Shown: positions 36,801 to 51,800, counted from the stretch's first letter. The stretch is DNA of 64,000 nucleotides from Trogon surrucura (GCA_020746105.1 CM036626.1:18837001-18901000); one strand, 5' to 3'. A program made the numbers and translations. The notes: generated by a model not told the origin, from the sequence alone.

Positions 36801-39800
36801 CCCTTCATTAAATACAGCCAGACGAAAGCGTATGTCCTAGGACATGGGTGATCAATTAGAACAGAAGTTAATGAAACCAGTGTGGTTAACGGACAAACTT
36901 TTTTAATATAGTGCTGAGAATAACCAAATACTTTACAACAGATGATTTATTAGACCAATTCAGGTTTACTGAATATTCAAATCTACACACTAGGCTGATT
37001 TACTTTAACACATTTGCAATGTAAAAATATTTGGCAGTATTCTGGGTGTTTTTTGGTCTTAAGGCATGATTTGGAAACAGTCTCTCCCCGTCGTTCTGTG
37101 TCTGCAGTTGGAACAATAGTGGGCTTTGGCCAAGTAAATCTACTTAGGGTTTTTTTTGTTCATTAACAAGCTGAGAGAGTTATTTTCCAAAGGAGTAGTA
37201 GCTTTTAGCTGTACGCTTTAAGACATCTCGAGCCTGCCAAGCTTTCAGGGGAGGTGAAGGTAAGTACAAACCTCTTAAGATGCCTCAAGTTGGCTTCCCA
37301 GGAAATGGGCCACGCAGTGACACAATCAATGATTAAAATCTTTTCTAAATGTGTTAAGGAAAACAATTTACTGTTGCTGTCACCTAGTGGAGGCAACTGC
37401 TGCTTGGGTGGACCATCCTATGACGCCGAAGGTTCTGGTGTTAAACACTGACAGTGGTTTTAAACACTTTTATTTTTAAACTCTTTCACACAGGCAGCTC
37501 CCTACCTTCTTTCCATGAGCAGTCAGATCAAACCCCACCTGATTATGCTTCTTAACACAAAGCAGACACAGAAATGTAAGAGGAAGACTTTAAAGAATTA
37601 GTCTGAAGTCAAACAACCACTCACAGGTGGTTGGTGTGGGGGGTTTTTTTGCAGTCTTTGCCTTGGTCTATACACTACTAGGATTTAACCTGATGCACTA
37701 ATAGCAGCTTTTTGTAAATGTACGAGGAGATTGTTTTACTCCTGAGAATTAAGTATTACAGTATATGTGAACAGTTTTCACACTGAGATATTAAAGCTGA
37801 ATTTCAAAAGAAATGAGTCATTCTTTTAAATCTACAACAAAACATTAATATGACATTAGGACAAGGGGCAATGGGTGGAAGCTGGAACACAGGAGGTTCC
37901 AGAAAAATATGAGGAAAAACTTTTTCACTGTGAGGGTGACTGAGCACTGGAACAGGCTGCCCAGGGAGGTTGTGGAATCTCCATCTCTTGAGACATTCAA
38001 AACCCGCCTGGACGCGTTCCTGTGCGCTCTAGTGTAGGTGATCCTGCTCTGGCAGGGGGGTTGGACTAGATGATCTTTGAGGTCCCTTCCAACCTTTAAC
38101 ATTCTGTGATTCTGTGATTCTGTGATTCTGTGACATCTGAAAAAAATGAAGTATAATTATATATAAAAACTGTGAGCCTCTGTCGCTTGATGTAGGGAGT
38201 TGAATCAGAAGGCTCTGATTTGTTTCAGCCACCAGAAATCTCCTGTAATCTTCAGTGTTCAGAACTGCAGAACTTAATTTGTAGTAGGTCAGATCGTGAA
38301 GCAGCACATCGCAGAAGTACGTGTCCGGCGCTAAGCGTGCAAATAGCTTCACGGATTTCTCTGAGACTCCTCAGGTGCTTAGAGTTGGTCAGATACACCA
38401 GTAATTCTCCAAATTAGAAGCGACGGACCGAACGTTTGGTTGTATTTCAAGACCTTCCAAATATGAAATAATTGTAGCATCTCGCCTTACAAGTTTAGGG
38501 AAGTCTTCCCCAGTTATTTGTTAGTTTATATAGCAATATCTTATATATATATATATATAAAAAGCCTGTTGTTTTGGGCTATGAACATGAATACTTATTT
38601 CAGATATAAAAGCAAAGATACCTTAATGGTCAAAGACAAACTCTGAATTTTAAATCTTGAAATACACCGCCAATGGGACTTATTTGCGTTTCTTGATTTG
38701 GCTAAAAGTGACTAAGAAGTATCCCGTTGATTATGTGGGTGAAAGTAAATGCAATCTGCACAGAAATCCTTCACAGTGAAAAAACACATCAATCACAAAT
38801 ATTCAAATCAGGGTAGAAATTGGGATTGATCAAAAGTTACACATTTAAATGAAAAATCAGTTTGTGCTGCAGCAATAGAGAGAATTGTTTGTCTTGGTTA
38901 ACTCGTAGCAAAATCCTTCAGATTACCATTCCACCGTTCTGCTGTGTTTCTGCTCTCTTTATTCCTCAGCAAGACACAGGGATACAATGCAGCTGATTTT
39001 TCTTTTTAATTGTTCCAAAACCAGCAGCGCTCTCGACCAAGGGCCTGATGCAGATCCCGTTCACATCCACGGGATCTGCTGCTTGCCCAGTTCTCCTTCA
39101 CGCACCCCAGAGGCAGGTGGCCACTAAAAAAAAAAAAGCCCTGAACTAACCAGGCTGGCACAACCTCTGGTGAGCAGCCAAAAAGATGATTAATTAAAGG
39201 AAATTATTCATCACGTGCCAGGTGCAGGCTGCCAGCAGTGAGTTACTTCAGACCAGCCAATTCCTGGTAACTATGCCTGTATTTAAACTCCAGCAAATAT
39301 AAGTTAATCTGAGTTGGTTCAGTGCTCAGTGACAGTGTGACACTTGTTTTCTGCACAGAATAATTTCTGATAAACTAGGTTAGTTCATCGTATTGATGTG
39401 ACTGCTTTTGGTAGAATGATGTTAATGCCTGTTTCAGGGAACCTGACCTTTTAGACAGATTTAACTGTACATTCCTGTGAGTCTAAGCCTGACAGAAATA
39501 CTTCAAGACTGATGACCCCGATTCTGACTCGCATCGCAATGCAAGAGCACACTAAAAACATTTCCATTTGCAGAAAAATCAGCGCAGCCTTTGTCAATCA
39601 TTTCTCCACCTTAATTTCTCCTTTTTGACAGTAAAGTGGCCTCTTGTGCAGGGGAAACAAGGGACATGAAGGATTGTTTTGGGTGAACTCTATGAGGATC
39701 ACTGCATGCCCTACAGAACTTATAAATATGTTATAAAACCCTGAAAAATTCAACAAGTCTGTGTTTTTTTCCTCCCAAATAACATGCATTTCTCTTTTAA

Positions 39801-42800
39801 AATTCTTCCAGTCACTAGAGGAAGAATAAAGGCTCTATGCAGAAATTATATATGTTATATGTTATATTATATATGTTACTTCACCTCCACTGGCATAGTT
39901 AAGTTTTACTTACTCATCCTGCTAAAGTAGCAGAAAGGGCATAAAATGGAAGATCTATGCTCGATTTAGTTGTGTGACTCCTCTGGTCTGTATGAAAATC
40001 CAGGTCACTTACACCTATATTGTGATTCCCAGCAACGTGCCTGTTTCTCGTTGCCCTGCAAGTGCTGGCCCGCCTTTGTGCCTCTCCCCACTTTAAATTC
40101 GAGATACTTACGTGTCTTTTTTGTGGTAGCATTTACTGTGGCGCTGAAGGGACCTGCTCCAGCGCTGTTAAAAGCACGGACAGCTGTGTAGTACGCCAAG
40201 TTGCTCTTCAACCCTGTTATTCTTATTGATGTCTCATTCCCTGCAGCTTTTACTCTGTTTGAAGATTCTTCTTTTCCACCATTATTCCAGTACCTGACCT
40301 AGTAGATATAAACCAAAACCATTTAAAATCCTGCGTGGAATGGACTGTTCATCCACAGCATTGCATTTGATTCCCTTAAGTGCCTTTTTTTTTTCTTAGC
40401 TGAAAAAGGTAGAAATAACTTGAAGTTTCAAAACTATGTTTACTATGTAAAAAAAATAAATTCGTATCTATCTGCTTTTCACGCTTGCTGTTCTTCTTAG
40501 TGCAACTGTATGAAAAAGGAAACTGAAATATTAGATCTTGCTTGAATTAAAAAAAATGACAAGAGGAAACACATTACTTCATCTAAAAACTAAACAAGTT
40601 AAACTCAGAAAACGGTACCTTACGAAATAGTTTCATTGGAAGTAAATGTAATTCTGAAAAAAACGTCAGTTTGAAAATAGTGTTAGACAGATAACATGAC
40701 TATCAGCACAGGAAGCAAAACACAATTTCATTGTGTTCTTTGTTTGCAAAGATACTTAGAAGAAAATAGCCCTCTTCTTGGTGTAGGTGGGGCAGGAAGA
40801 AAGCAAGACATGGTCGACTTCTGTAAATTGGTGCTGTTGTCCTGCAGCCTGCATCACCCCGTTGGCTCATGGCTCCGTTTACAAATGGGAGTGGATTTTA
40901 AACGAGCTCACCTCGTAGCCCAGTAACCTCCCACTGCTCATCTTCCAGGGAATGGCCGTCCAGGAGACCTCGATGACGGAGGATGACAGGCTCGTCGCGG
41001 ACACCCCAGAGGGCGCCATGCTGGGCTCTGTATTGGGAAATCAATAAAGGAGCGATGATCACAGAATCACAGAATGTTAGAGGTTGGAAGGGACCTCAAA
41101 GATCATCTAGTCCAACCCCCCCCCCCCGCCAGAGCAGGACCACCTACAGCAGAGCGCACAGGAACGCGTCCAGGCAGGTCTTGAATGTCTCCAAAGAAGG
41201 AGCTTCCACAACCTCCCTGGGCAGCCTGTGCCAGGGCTCGGTCACCCTCACAGTGAAAAAGTTTTTCCTCATATTTTTATGGAACCTCCTGTGTTCCAGC
41301 TTCCACCCATTGCCCCTTGTCTTGTCAGTGGATGCCGCTGAAAAGAGCCTGGCTCCATCCTCCTGACATTCCCCCTTGACATATTTATCAACATTAATGA
41401 GGTCACCCCTCAGCCTCCTCTTCTCCAAGCTAAAGAGCCCCAGCTCCTTCAGCCTTTCCTCATAAGGGAGATGCTCCACTCCCTTCACCATCTTTGTGGC
41501 TCTGCGCTGGACTCTCTCCAGCAGTTCCCTGTCCTTCTTGAACTGAGGGGCCCAGAACTGGACACAATATTCCAGATGCGGCCTCACGAGGGCAGAGTAG
41601 AGGTGCAGGAGGACCTCTCTTGACCTACTTGCTACTCCCCTTCTAATACACCCCAGGATGCCATTGGCCTTCTTGGCCACGAGAGCACACTGTTGGCTCA
41701 TGGTCATCCTGCTGTCCACTAGAACCCCCAGGTCCCTTTCCCCTGTGCTGCTCTCCAGGAGGGCAGTCCCCAACCTATATTGGCACATGGGGTTATTTTT
41801 TTTCCCAAGTGCAAAACTCTACACTTGCCCTTGTTGAACTTCATAAGATTTCTCCCCGCCCAGCCTTCCAGCCTGTCTAGGTCTCTCTGAATGGCAGCAC
41901 AGCCTGCTGGTGTGTCAACCACTCCTCCCAATTTCGTATCATCAGCAAACTTGCTGACAACATTCTCTAATCCCTCATCCAGATCATTGATGAATATATC
42001 AGCAGCACTGGTGACTGTGGAAATAAACACGTCAATGTTCAGCTGATCTCAGTGACTGTCGCTATGTTCTCTGATGAAACACCTCATGTTACATCTCTGG
42101 AGCCAACACCATCTGGACCTGGAGAGAGCTCAATCCCCTACCTTCTTCAGCTGAAAAAACTGTGGTTACGGAACTGAAGGGCCCTTCTCCTTTGTTGTTG
42201 TAGACGCCCACTTTGACTTCATATGGTGAAAAAGGCAAGATGCTTTCGTTCCTAAAGACGTATCTCGGGGTGTCAGGAGAGGTGACCACAGTCTGTATCC
42301 ACGTTGTGGTGCCAAAGGGGCGGAAAGCAACGACATAGCCAAATCCTTCTCCATTTTGCAATTCTTCAGGGATAGGCTGTGAGAAAAGCAACAGACGACA
42401 GAGGTCGGTGATGCTACATATAGCGTGGGGCACGCTTTGCGGGAAGAAAGTACCGACAGACTTAACGTACGCGATTGAAACCAGGTTCTGGTGCTGCATT
42501 TGGGATCACTCCCTCAGCAAATTAACTCTGGTACGGCAGAGCAGAATGCATTGCTTCAAGCCTGTTTTAAGGTTTGCACTTCCAGAAGAGAACAACGTTC
42601 AGGTATTTTCCTTATTTTCCACTACGTATACTGTTTTAAGACACTCTTCAGTAAATAAATTTTTTTTCTCCATTTTTCACAATCTGTAGTTCATAGAAAA
42701 TGATTACTTGCTTAGTCAACTATTGTAGAATCCAATACTACCTCTGTACAGTGGCTTATAGCTTCCTCTGATGTGATTATGATTAGATAACCACACCGAG

Positions 42801-45800
42801 TACTCCATTTAAGTAACAGAATGTTATTTTTTTAACTCGTTAAAAAGGGGATATATAACATGAATTAGTATCTGCTTGCTTGTATTGGCTACACACGCAT
42901 CCAGAGTTAATGGCAGGAAAGCAAAAACTGCAAATTTGCTCCGAAAAGCAAGTCTTTGGCTCAACTTTTGAGCATTCCACTTTCTCTCTTCCCCCACCCT
43001 CCTGCCCCGATTTTAGAGCTAACATTTGTCTGAGAACAGAAGCAATCTCAGACAGACTAACTAGATTTCCTGCTGATTGCCACCCAGCAGCACAGGGACA
43101 CAGGAAAGCCAAAAAAAGGGAAGGCAGACGTGCATAGCTCACATTACAGACTGTTACCGAGCGCATATACATCCTCGGTGAGAAGCTGCTGCAGCCAGGG
43201 AAAAGCATCTTTTAAGAAGAGTCTGAATGAAAACAATCACTCTCTGAAGAAAACTGCTTGCCAGAAAACTTACATCCCATGTTATGACCAGTTCAGACCT
43301 GCTGCCTCCGCCCCCGCTGACTTCGGAGGGGGGAATTTCGGGAGCTGTGGAAAGGAAACGGATAGCTGTCCGCACAGAGTAGATACAAGAGATGACAAAT
43401 TCATTTAACGCTAACCTCACGCTCTGAAGCTAACCCGGTTACGTTCACAGGGCTTTTGCAAATCAAGGTAAACGCTTTTGAGGCAGGTTGGGCAGCCCTG
43501 AGGAGCCCCAGCCCTGTCCTGCATCCACCTTGCTTGTGAACTTTTAAAAAATGAAGGCATGCTTCATATTTTTTTTTTTTAATAGGCTTAACTTATGCAG
43601 CTGTATTGGGCAATGGACTTATTCCAAGTAAACTCCTGGGCTTTTAATTGATGAGTTCTTCTGAGCCACATGCTTGTTACATGGAAGGTGTACGCTGATC
43701 AAACGCTAGGAATGAAAAAACCCTGTCAAAATTAACCTCTTTCCATCGATTAATACCTTCAGACTCTGCAGCACTGCCTGAACTGACAGGCTTTGGCATA
43801 CTAAATACAGTTTAAAATGTATTTAGATGTTAGGCTTCTGTGATGTTCAGGAATACGACACAAATTGTCCCGCAGCTAAATGGAAAAAATCATGAACAAA
43901 CTAGTTATAGGCTTCTATATTCAACAGTGATTCCAAGCTTGTTTGCAAAGAGCAAAAGATATGAACGCTCTTTTTTTTTTTTGTTAATATTCAAGATTCT
44001 TGAATTAAAAACAAATAGAAGAACCCACTAACCTGCCTCTTCGGTTCTTACTTTTTCTGAGGGTAAACTAGGTTCTCCACCTCCTATTTTGTTACTGGCA
44101 ACTACACGAAATTCATATTCAACCCAAGGATTTAAATCCACCACTGTGGTTGTGAATGTTTTTCCATCGATCACATCTGGAACTATTGAAAAGAAAAGAA
44201 AGAGGGAAAAAAAAAAAAAAAAAAGAAAACTAAGAACATGGTGTCCCTGGTCAAAAACATTTAAACAGAGCCTGTAGTAAGAATTGTGTTTTACCTGTTG
44301 TAACTCGCTGCCAGCCGACTGAAAAGGGTGTCCTTGCTTGTACGGTGTAAGTGGTTACCGGGCTGTGATTATCTGTGCCTTCTTGCCAAGAGATCTGAGC
44401 CGTGGTATCAGTTATTTCATCCACTTTCACGTGTTCGGGGGGCCCAGGTAAGCCTAGAATCAGATTGAAAAATGCGGTGTTTCGTAAAGCCAGTACCCTG
44501 GAACTCACTAACGCGAGCAGTATGGATTCCCATTTTATCAGCACTGTGGGAGGAAGAAAACAATTCAGCCTGGAATAAGAACACTTGTAATTATCGTTTT
44601 ACATTTGCTAACCTGAACTCTGATAACCTAAATCTGAAACACTCTGACCTGCAGTACAGACAACAGGGCTTTGTGTTTGGGCTTTTTTCTTTTTTTTTTT
44701 TTTTCTTCAAAAACCTTTGGTTCAGCATGATCCCGCTTTCCAATATCTTCTTCTTCAGTTCTCAATATCCTCTTTTAATCTACTAATACATCTCTGTAGT
44801 CTGCCAATTGGTTATCTACAGCTCTGTTACCGTATGATGCACTGTAGCCATTTTTTCAGCACAACATCTGATCAGCACCCCGAGCAGCAATTCAGTCAGG
44901 CAAGCTTTCTGCTGCCTTCTGGAAAATCCTGATTCTGGGCACCCTGGCAAAAATGCTGTTGGTTTTTTTTTTATTGTTGTTGTTGTTTCTTGGTCACATC
45001 TGTACCAGCAAAGGGGATTGAACGAACTAACAGTACATGGACAGTTAGAAAATCTCTGGTGTATTTTAAAATATATCCAATAAGTGTTGATCACATAATG
45101 TGCTTTGCTAGATCAAAGCTTTTCTCTTGCAATAAATGTAGCTGTATCATCGGCAAAGCAAGCTACAGTTCTGGCTTAACCTGTGAGCGTTCCAGCTCTG
45201 AATGAAAAGGAATAAGCCTGCATTATACTCTTTAACCTCCAGCGCATCCCTAGGACAAAGCCTCTCGCAGGCTCTGGGAGCAGTTGCTTATTTCACGGGA
45301 AGGATTCTGGAGTCACCAACCCCAACTGCTCAGTTGGCAGAGGCAGCAGCTCCCAGCACCAAGGCGCCTCTCATCAGCGACTTGAAGGGACTGTCAGTGA
45401 GAAGAAGAGCTCAAGTCAACATTATGTCCTCTAGCTCTTAATTTCCCTGGGAAAAATTAGGTTTCATCCCAAAAACCGAGCTAAAGTTCTCCCTAACTGC
45501 AAGGCAGAACGACGTAATTCAGGCCACAGTCATTCATCACATAATTCAGGCTGTGAATTGGTTTTGTTATCTACAACATCAGTTGTTTTCGTAATCTACA
45601 ATATAAAACGGTCAGAAAATATGACTCATGGTAACCGAAGCTGAAATTTACCTCGTACGATAAGGTCCGCCGCAGATGCTACGCTATCCACTTCTGTCTT
45701 CACCATACAAACGTATTTTCCAGTATGTTTCAGCTGGATGTTTCTAATCATTAAATCTCCTGACGCACTCTGTCGAAATGCAAAGTTCTTATTAACATAA

Positions 45801-48800
45801 ATGTCCTACCTTGTAATTTAATATTAAGGTTGTATCGGTAAATGGAAAAGAAATCAACCAAAAATGTTGAAGACAAAGCTGCGCAAAAATTGCGCTGGCA
45901 GAGAGTCTGCAGGACAGCAAGTTATTGCCCATCAGCTGCTCCCTGGTAATTGTCTGTAAGTTTTTTCCTAATAAACATGAGGCAGTGTCCCTCTTTTAGG
46001 AGAGAAGTAAGCTGCAACACAGTTAGCTTGTACTGGGAACGTACCTCCTGACTGCTGTTAGGAACCACGAAGAAGTCAGTGCCCTGTGACCAACCGTTTG
46101 TCTCAAAGCACTAAGATGGAAAAGCGTCATTTCAATGGCCATTAACCAATCTGACTTCTAAAAAGAATTTGTTAAGTTATCACAGAATTTTAAGAAGCTT
46201 AAATGCTTAAATGTGCGAACAATAAAGCTGAATTTTGTCCGTTCTACATGTTATTGTGAGCACACTTTTATGTAAAGGTTGTACATTTTGGGCTACATTA
46301 CCTATTTTAAAAGTCTAAGCTCTTTGTTCTTCGTTGAATATTTAATCCCTGGTCATTTTTTTCCTGTTGGTCTTTCATGTCATAGCATGACATGGTCTCC
46401 TGAATCAAGGGCAACTCGATTGATAACTGTAACTTTGGATCACATTAGGGTTCCTCGTACATCATTTGTTTTCTACATCGCTGAGTAGAGAACTTGATAG
46501 TAGACCTTTGGTAGCCAGCCACTTCAAAAAAAAAAAAATCCCTTCTTTGTGTCAGCTGAGTTACTGCTTTAACCCATTTCACACTGTATTTTCCAGCTCA
46601 AAAATCTCTCAGTCAGATTTCATTTTTAAAAGTTGTTTTGTTTTTTTGTTGGGTACTTTCCGCTACAGACGACTGATTCTTGGATGTGCATTAGTTTGAG
46701 AGAAGGGGGAAGACAGGATCCTGGAGTTTGTTTTAGCCTTACAAACAAAAAACTAACAACCTTTCCAACCATCTGATTATTCTCCTTTGTTCACACTCGG
46801 AAGAGAATCGCACTGGTTTGTTTTGCTAAAACAAAACTTGTTGTAGCAAACGAAATTTAAAACATCTCAACAAAGGGGGAACTATCGAATACAATCATTT
46901 CACTTGAAATTAAACCTACCGGAATGTTAACATTGCGTTTTGAAATTATTTGTGGGTATTTTGGGGAAGAATCCTGAAGTGCTGGGGGCAACACAGAAAC
47001 CTGCAGTAGCAAAAAAGCTCCAACGTAGAAGTCACCCCTCAACTCCCACCACCCTGCAAACTATTGCGGTACCCGAGTTCTTGCCCAGCCACACTGAATC
47101 TTTGTCAGCGTGGACAAGTCCAGGTGACAGTAAGATCACCTTCCTTTCTCCATCCTACACAGAAGACAAATAAAGAGTAGCCCAGGCAGTACGAAGAGAT
47201 GCTGAAATTGCTTTTGCCTCTCCTGACTGCGTAACGACCTCAGCCACTGCTGGGCTCGATAACCTCTCCCACCCCAAAGTAGTTTAGAGGCAATCTGTTC
47301 CAAATTTTGGAGTCTGCTCTTTCTATAAATCATCCGTCTAACAAAAATAATTTAAAAAAAAAAAAGAGCAGTAAGACAGTGTTGCATCCACTATTTTTCT
47401 AGCCATCTGGAAAACCAGGTGGTGGTCCCACAACATTCCCACTAACTTCTACACGTCGGAGACCTCGAGCGTGCGTGACACCAAGACGTGCTCACATAGG
47501 AATCTACCCACTGAAAAGATTATTTTCCTTTTTGCCATCTTTATGACCAAAAAGGCTCAAGTTATTTTGGCACAGATATTTTCATTTAACAACTACACGC
47601 CGAGACTATTGGCAGGCTTAGAATGTATTTATGCTTTTTTTTACTTACCATGAGTTGCATATAACTCTAGATGAAATTATTGCACTGACCTTAATGGGAT
47701 ACAAAGCCCCTAAAGTATTTTTGTGGATCTCTTGGTAACCCCTGAAGTTTTCTACTAACAAGCTTCAATCCCTCTTTACACAACTAAGAGGTTAGAAAGA
47801 AAAACAATCCTAAATGTTTATATTCCATAAAATCTCCCAATTCTGTCCCTTATGCCAAATTTCCAAGTAGAATGTTCTATATTCAGAGTTAGGCAATACT
47901 CATCCTTCAGCACTAACTGAGAATTTTTTGTGAAAAACAACTTTTTGATACCTCAAGGTTTTGATTTGGAATCATGCCTGTGTTTGTTTTAGGAAAAAGC
48001 TGGAATTTTTAGTGAGAAAAAATACTGCATTTTCCAATCAGCTTATGAAGCCTTAATTGAGGCAACTGTCAGATTCAGGTTCTGGTTTGATTTTAACCTT
48101 TCCTTTCTAATACTACTATTTGTATATACAGCCAGAGTACAGCTGGGGGGAAATATTACTAAATAAATAAAGTCCATGTAGCAATACTGGAAGGTAACGG
48201 GCTATGAAATCGGAGCATTCCCGTTACAGCATGACAGATGGTCAGTTTGTAACTCTCAAAACATTTCTGTGAAAATGTACGTGATATATGAATATCTCAT
48301 GGCTCCTACAAGGAAATCTCATCATCTCCACATGCATTTATATTTAATCAATTGCAAACTGCAGAACAATCTGTGTGTTTGGTGCCTACTGATTAAATGC
48401 TAAATCTTCCACGGTTTTACAGGCAAAAAGGAAAAAAAGGTTGGGTGCTGAAATTTCACAGTTTCGCAGGCAGCAGTGTCAAACCCACAGCTATTCCTCT
48501 AGAGTAGGAGATCTGGCAAGAATATGTGCAAGGGGACGTTATGAAGGCTTGTAAATTGAGCAGTTTTGTGCTGATGCTCAACCCCCTGTTCTGTTTTCAC
48601 TTGGCCACGGTTTGTACTGTACTAAGACCTTTTGCCGTTAACTGATTTCATTCTCTTGGTACATCCTTCATCTGTCTTCATGCTTTAAAACCCATCAGTG
48701 TCACCATGCCTGCCTGCTGGTCCCAGGAGCATCTCTGCACAAGAGATACTTAATGAGACACAGGGCTCCTCAGAGTGTTGAGGGATACACTGGGATGCGA

Positions 48801-51800
48801 GTGCAGAAAAATGAGGAAGGATGGGATGCGCACGTCTGTAAGGCAAATGAAGAGGTGGTTTTGCAACTTACCCCTCCGACCTTCTCAAAATGAGAAGCGT
48901 CTTTCTTGAAATCAGTGAGAGTTCCATTGAAGTACCAGGTGAAGCTGATGTCCAGGATAGGATCGTGCTGAACCTGGCAAGGCAAGACGACGCTTTCTCC
49001 GACAGTGACATCCATGTTCGAAGGTGCCAGAGTAATCCTTGTTGGCTCTGTCGGGAGCAGAAATATCAATTACTGGATTCCTGTGTTACTGAGCTTTGCT
49101 TGCTGCTCACACTCTACCACGTTCTTCAAATCTGATTAATGACAGTCACTTCGAATTATGCAGCTGGACTACAAATGCTGCTGCCCGACCCCTCTTGTTG
49201 GAGCATTGTGTCCTTGCACATTTACCAGCGGGAGCTACTCGACGCTGAAAAGGTAAATTTTAACCTGCTGTGTACAGGCCAATATACTTTATAAAGCTAA
49301 ATGCACTGTGGCCCGCGGCAATGAAATTACCATTCAAGAGCACGTGTGGTTCTCAGCAATAACACTCATGTTTTGGAGCAGGAAGCTGTAGTGGCAGCCG
49401 CTGGGAAAATTAAGAGGTGGGAGTGAGAGAAAGAGCTAATAAAATCTGGAAACTAGAGGGAATCCACGTAGGGTAGAACCCATTGGATATTTGGGTTCAT
49501 ATATCATATAGAACGTAAATAGTATTATTAAGAACAGCTGCTTGTTATTCCAGAATCACGCTAATGGAGAAACATTTCAAGGATTGTAAAGACTGCAAAA
49601 ATAAAATTTAATTCTAGAAATCCTTTGTATATAATTCCATTAGTTGTATATAAAGGGGCATGAATCATTTAAGAGCACAGACTGAAAATGTGAAGCTGTT
49701 AATTCACTGAACAAAATAATTCTGTACGGATCTATGAGATAAGATAGCATGTGCAATGCAGTAGGATATTAGATAATTCTGAGTTTGGAGAGTCTTTCAA
49801 ATATTCCTGTCTCTAAAAATAAAGAATGGCATGAGAAGACATTCTCCAGATAAACTTCACAGACTACTGGTCCTTTTAATCCAGTATCTTAGACAGCAGC
49901 TACTAACGGATGACTTAGAGGAAGGGGCAAAAACCCTTGAAGTACAATCAAGTACACAATTGGCTTTTGAAAGACTTTATAATATTCACTTGTCCCTGAA
50001 CACTCCTGCAGCCAGAGTTTCTACCACATCTTGTTCCATAAGCAAACACTATATAATTCCTTCGGGCTAAACAGATTTTTGACTGGAATATAAAATTACC
50101 TCAAATATTTTTTTTGATTGCCGCCTGTGTTTTTTCTCAAAAAATTAAAAAAAACCCAAACCTAACTTAAAAGCATAATTGCACTCTTTAGTATTTAGAT
50201 AAGTGAGAGAAGGGAGCAAAGTGTTCACAACTCCCTCACCTCTGAGAAATCCTTCAGTCTCTTTCCTCTCAACAAATAGCCTTTTATCTTTATATAGTGT
50301 TAAATACACAACTTCTCTCTCTCTTTACTTTCCACCACCTCACAGGGGACCCTCCGTTCCAGCTCACCTACCTGTAACTATTAAGTTCGTTGAGCCACTG
50401 GCTGTTCCAAACTGGTTTGTTGCCAGGCACGTGTAGCTTCCAGCATCCGCTTTGGTCACATTGGCTATTCTTAGTCCTCCATCCTTTAATAACGTGATTC
50501 TAAAAAAAATTACAAGGAGATTTTGAAAGTTGCAGCATCGGTGTGTAGAAAAAATGCTTTAATACTCATATTGTTACCTTAGATATATCAACCTGCATCA
50601 ACTACCAGCCTGAGGTTGGAAAATTCTGTGGCCATACACTCACAATATACAACAAATTTGAACTCATCCATATATTACTTGACAATTTGGACACCAGTAG
50701 AACCAGTGTTTAAGGTATGTATGTATTTAATTTTTTACCTTTGTACCTTTGTGTGTGTGAGACAGAAATCCCACATTCGCTCCCATCTTTTCCAGCTGCA
50801 CCAACTGAAATTAGAATACTTTTTGACTGTATTATGTCATTTACCTCATGGAGTCTGGCACAGTAACTTCAAAATAACTGTGTTACGATGATGCATCAGA
50901 ATTTTTTTCAAAAACAATCTCACATTTTGCAGTTTTCAGTCTAACGCCGACTGCATTGAAGTCAACATCTCCAGAGAGATGCTTATGAAAGAGAAGACCT
51001 GCCGTACTGGTATGGACAGAAGAGCACCAGCATCCCAGCAGTAGAGATCACATCCTAGACCACAGCACTGGAGGGAGGTAAAGGTAAGGCCAGTTTGATT
51101 CCCCCTTTCACTATTTCTAGTCCTCCCATACCCTTAGATGCCTTTTACCAAGTCTTTCCTAAGATAACCGGGAGCAGCTTGATAACTGTATAGAAAAATG
51201 TGCAGAATAATTAACAAAAAAGTAAACATTTGCCTGATATGCCTAAGTCTGAAGAGCTTCAGAGCTTCTCTCTCAGATCCCATCAATCCACTTCAAAGGC
51301 ACCAAATGCGAGGTTATTCTGTCGGTTCCCTAAGCACCTTAGCTAGAAGGTATTTTGGAAATGTCCCAAACACAACTCTAGCTACACATAAGCAACAGAA
51401 CAACAAACTTTTAACACGAGGCGAACCTCTAACTGTATTAGCTCGAATCTTACACACTTGTCAGAGTAAGTATTGGCTGTGAAGGTAGCAAATGTCATGA
51501 AATTTAACATTGCTGTCTCCCCATTTCAGAAGTCACGAAGATTTTGCCTTCTCACTTACATGTACTTTATTATTAACCTGTTTCTTTCTTCGGTACAAAA
51601 TTCATTACACAACCCTGCCGTGCTTCTTATCTTTAACAAACTTGAGGCCAGTTAGTATCAACAGAGCTTAACTTACCCCAATTTATATTGAGTTCTCTAA
51701 AGCTGAATATATTACAAAAAATAGATGGAGGAGTCCGCTGTGTTAGGTGGGAACCGGGATCAAACTTGTCCCAAGCATGGGATAAGCAGGCCACTCACTT

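Larger units (their letters stand above)
36571..40111 (-). other. CNTN3: CNTN3 intron between FN3-3 and FN3-4
   Basis: About 3.5 kb, holding the plus-strand CR1 at 37.9 kb and the (TA)n repeat. Rest is A/T-rich and unrecognised. Confidence 0.85.

Noticed and set aside
40983-41366. Plus-strand ORF of 127 codons overlapping CNTN3 and CR1
   Set aside because: It is the antisense reading of the CR1 end and the neighbouring CNTN3 exon.
51740-51800. tRNA-like T arm on the minus strand (GTTTGATCCCGGTTCCC)
   Set aside because: No convincing anticodon arm or D arm with the right spacing and no CR1 tail.
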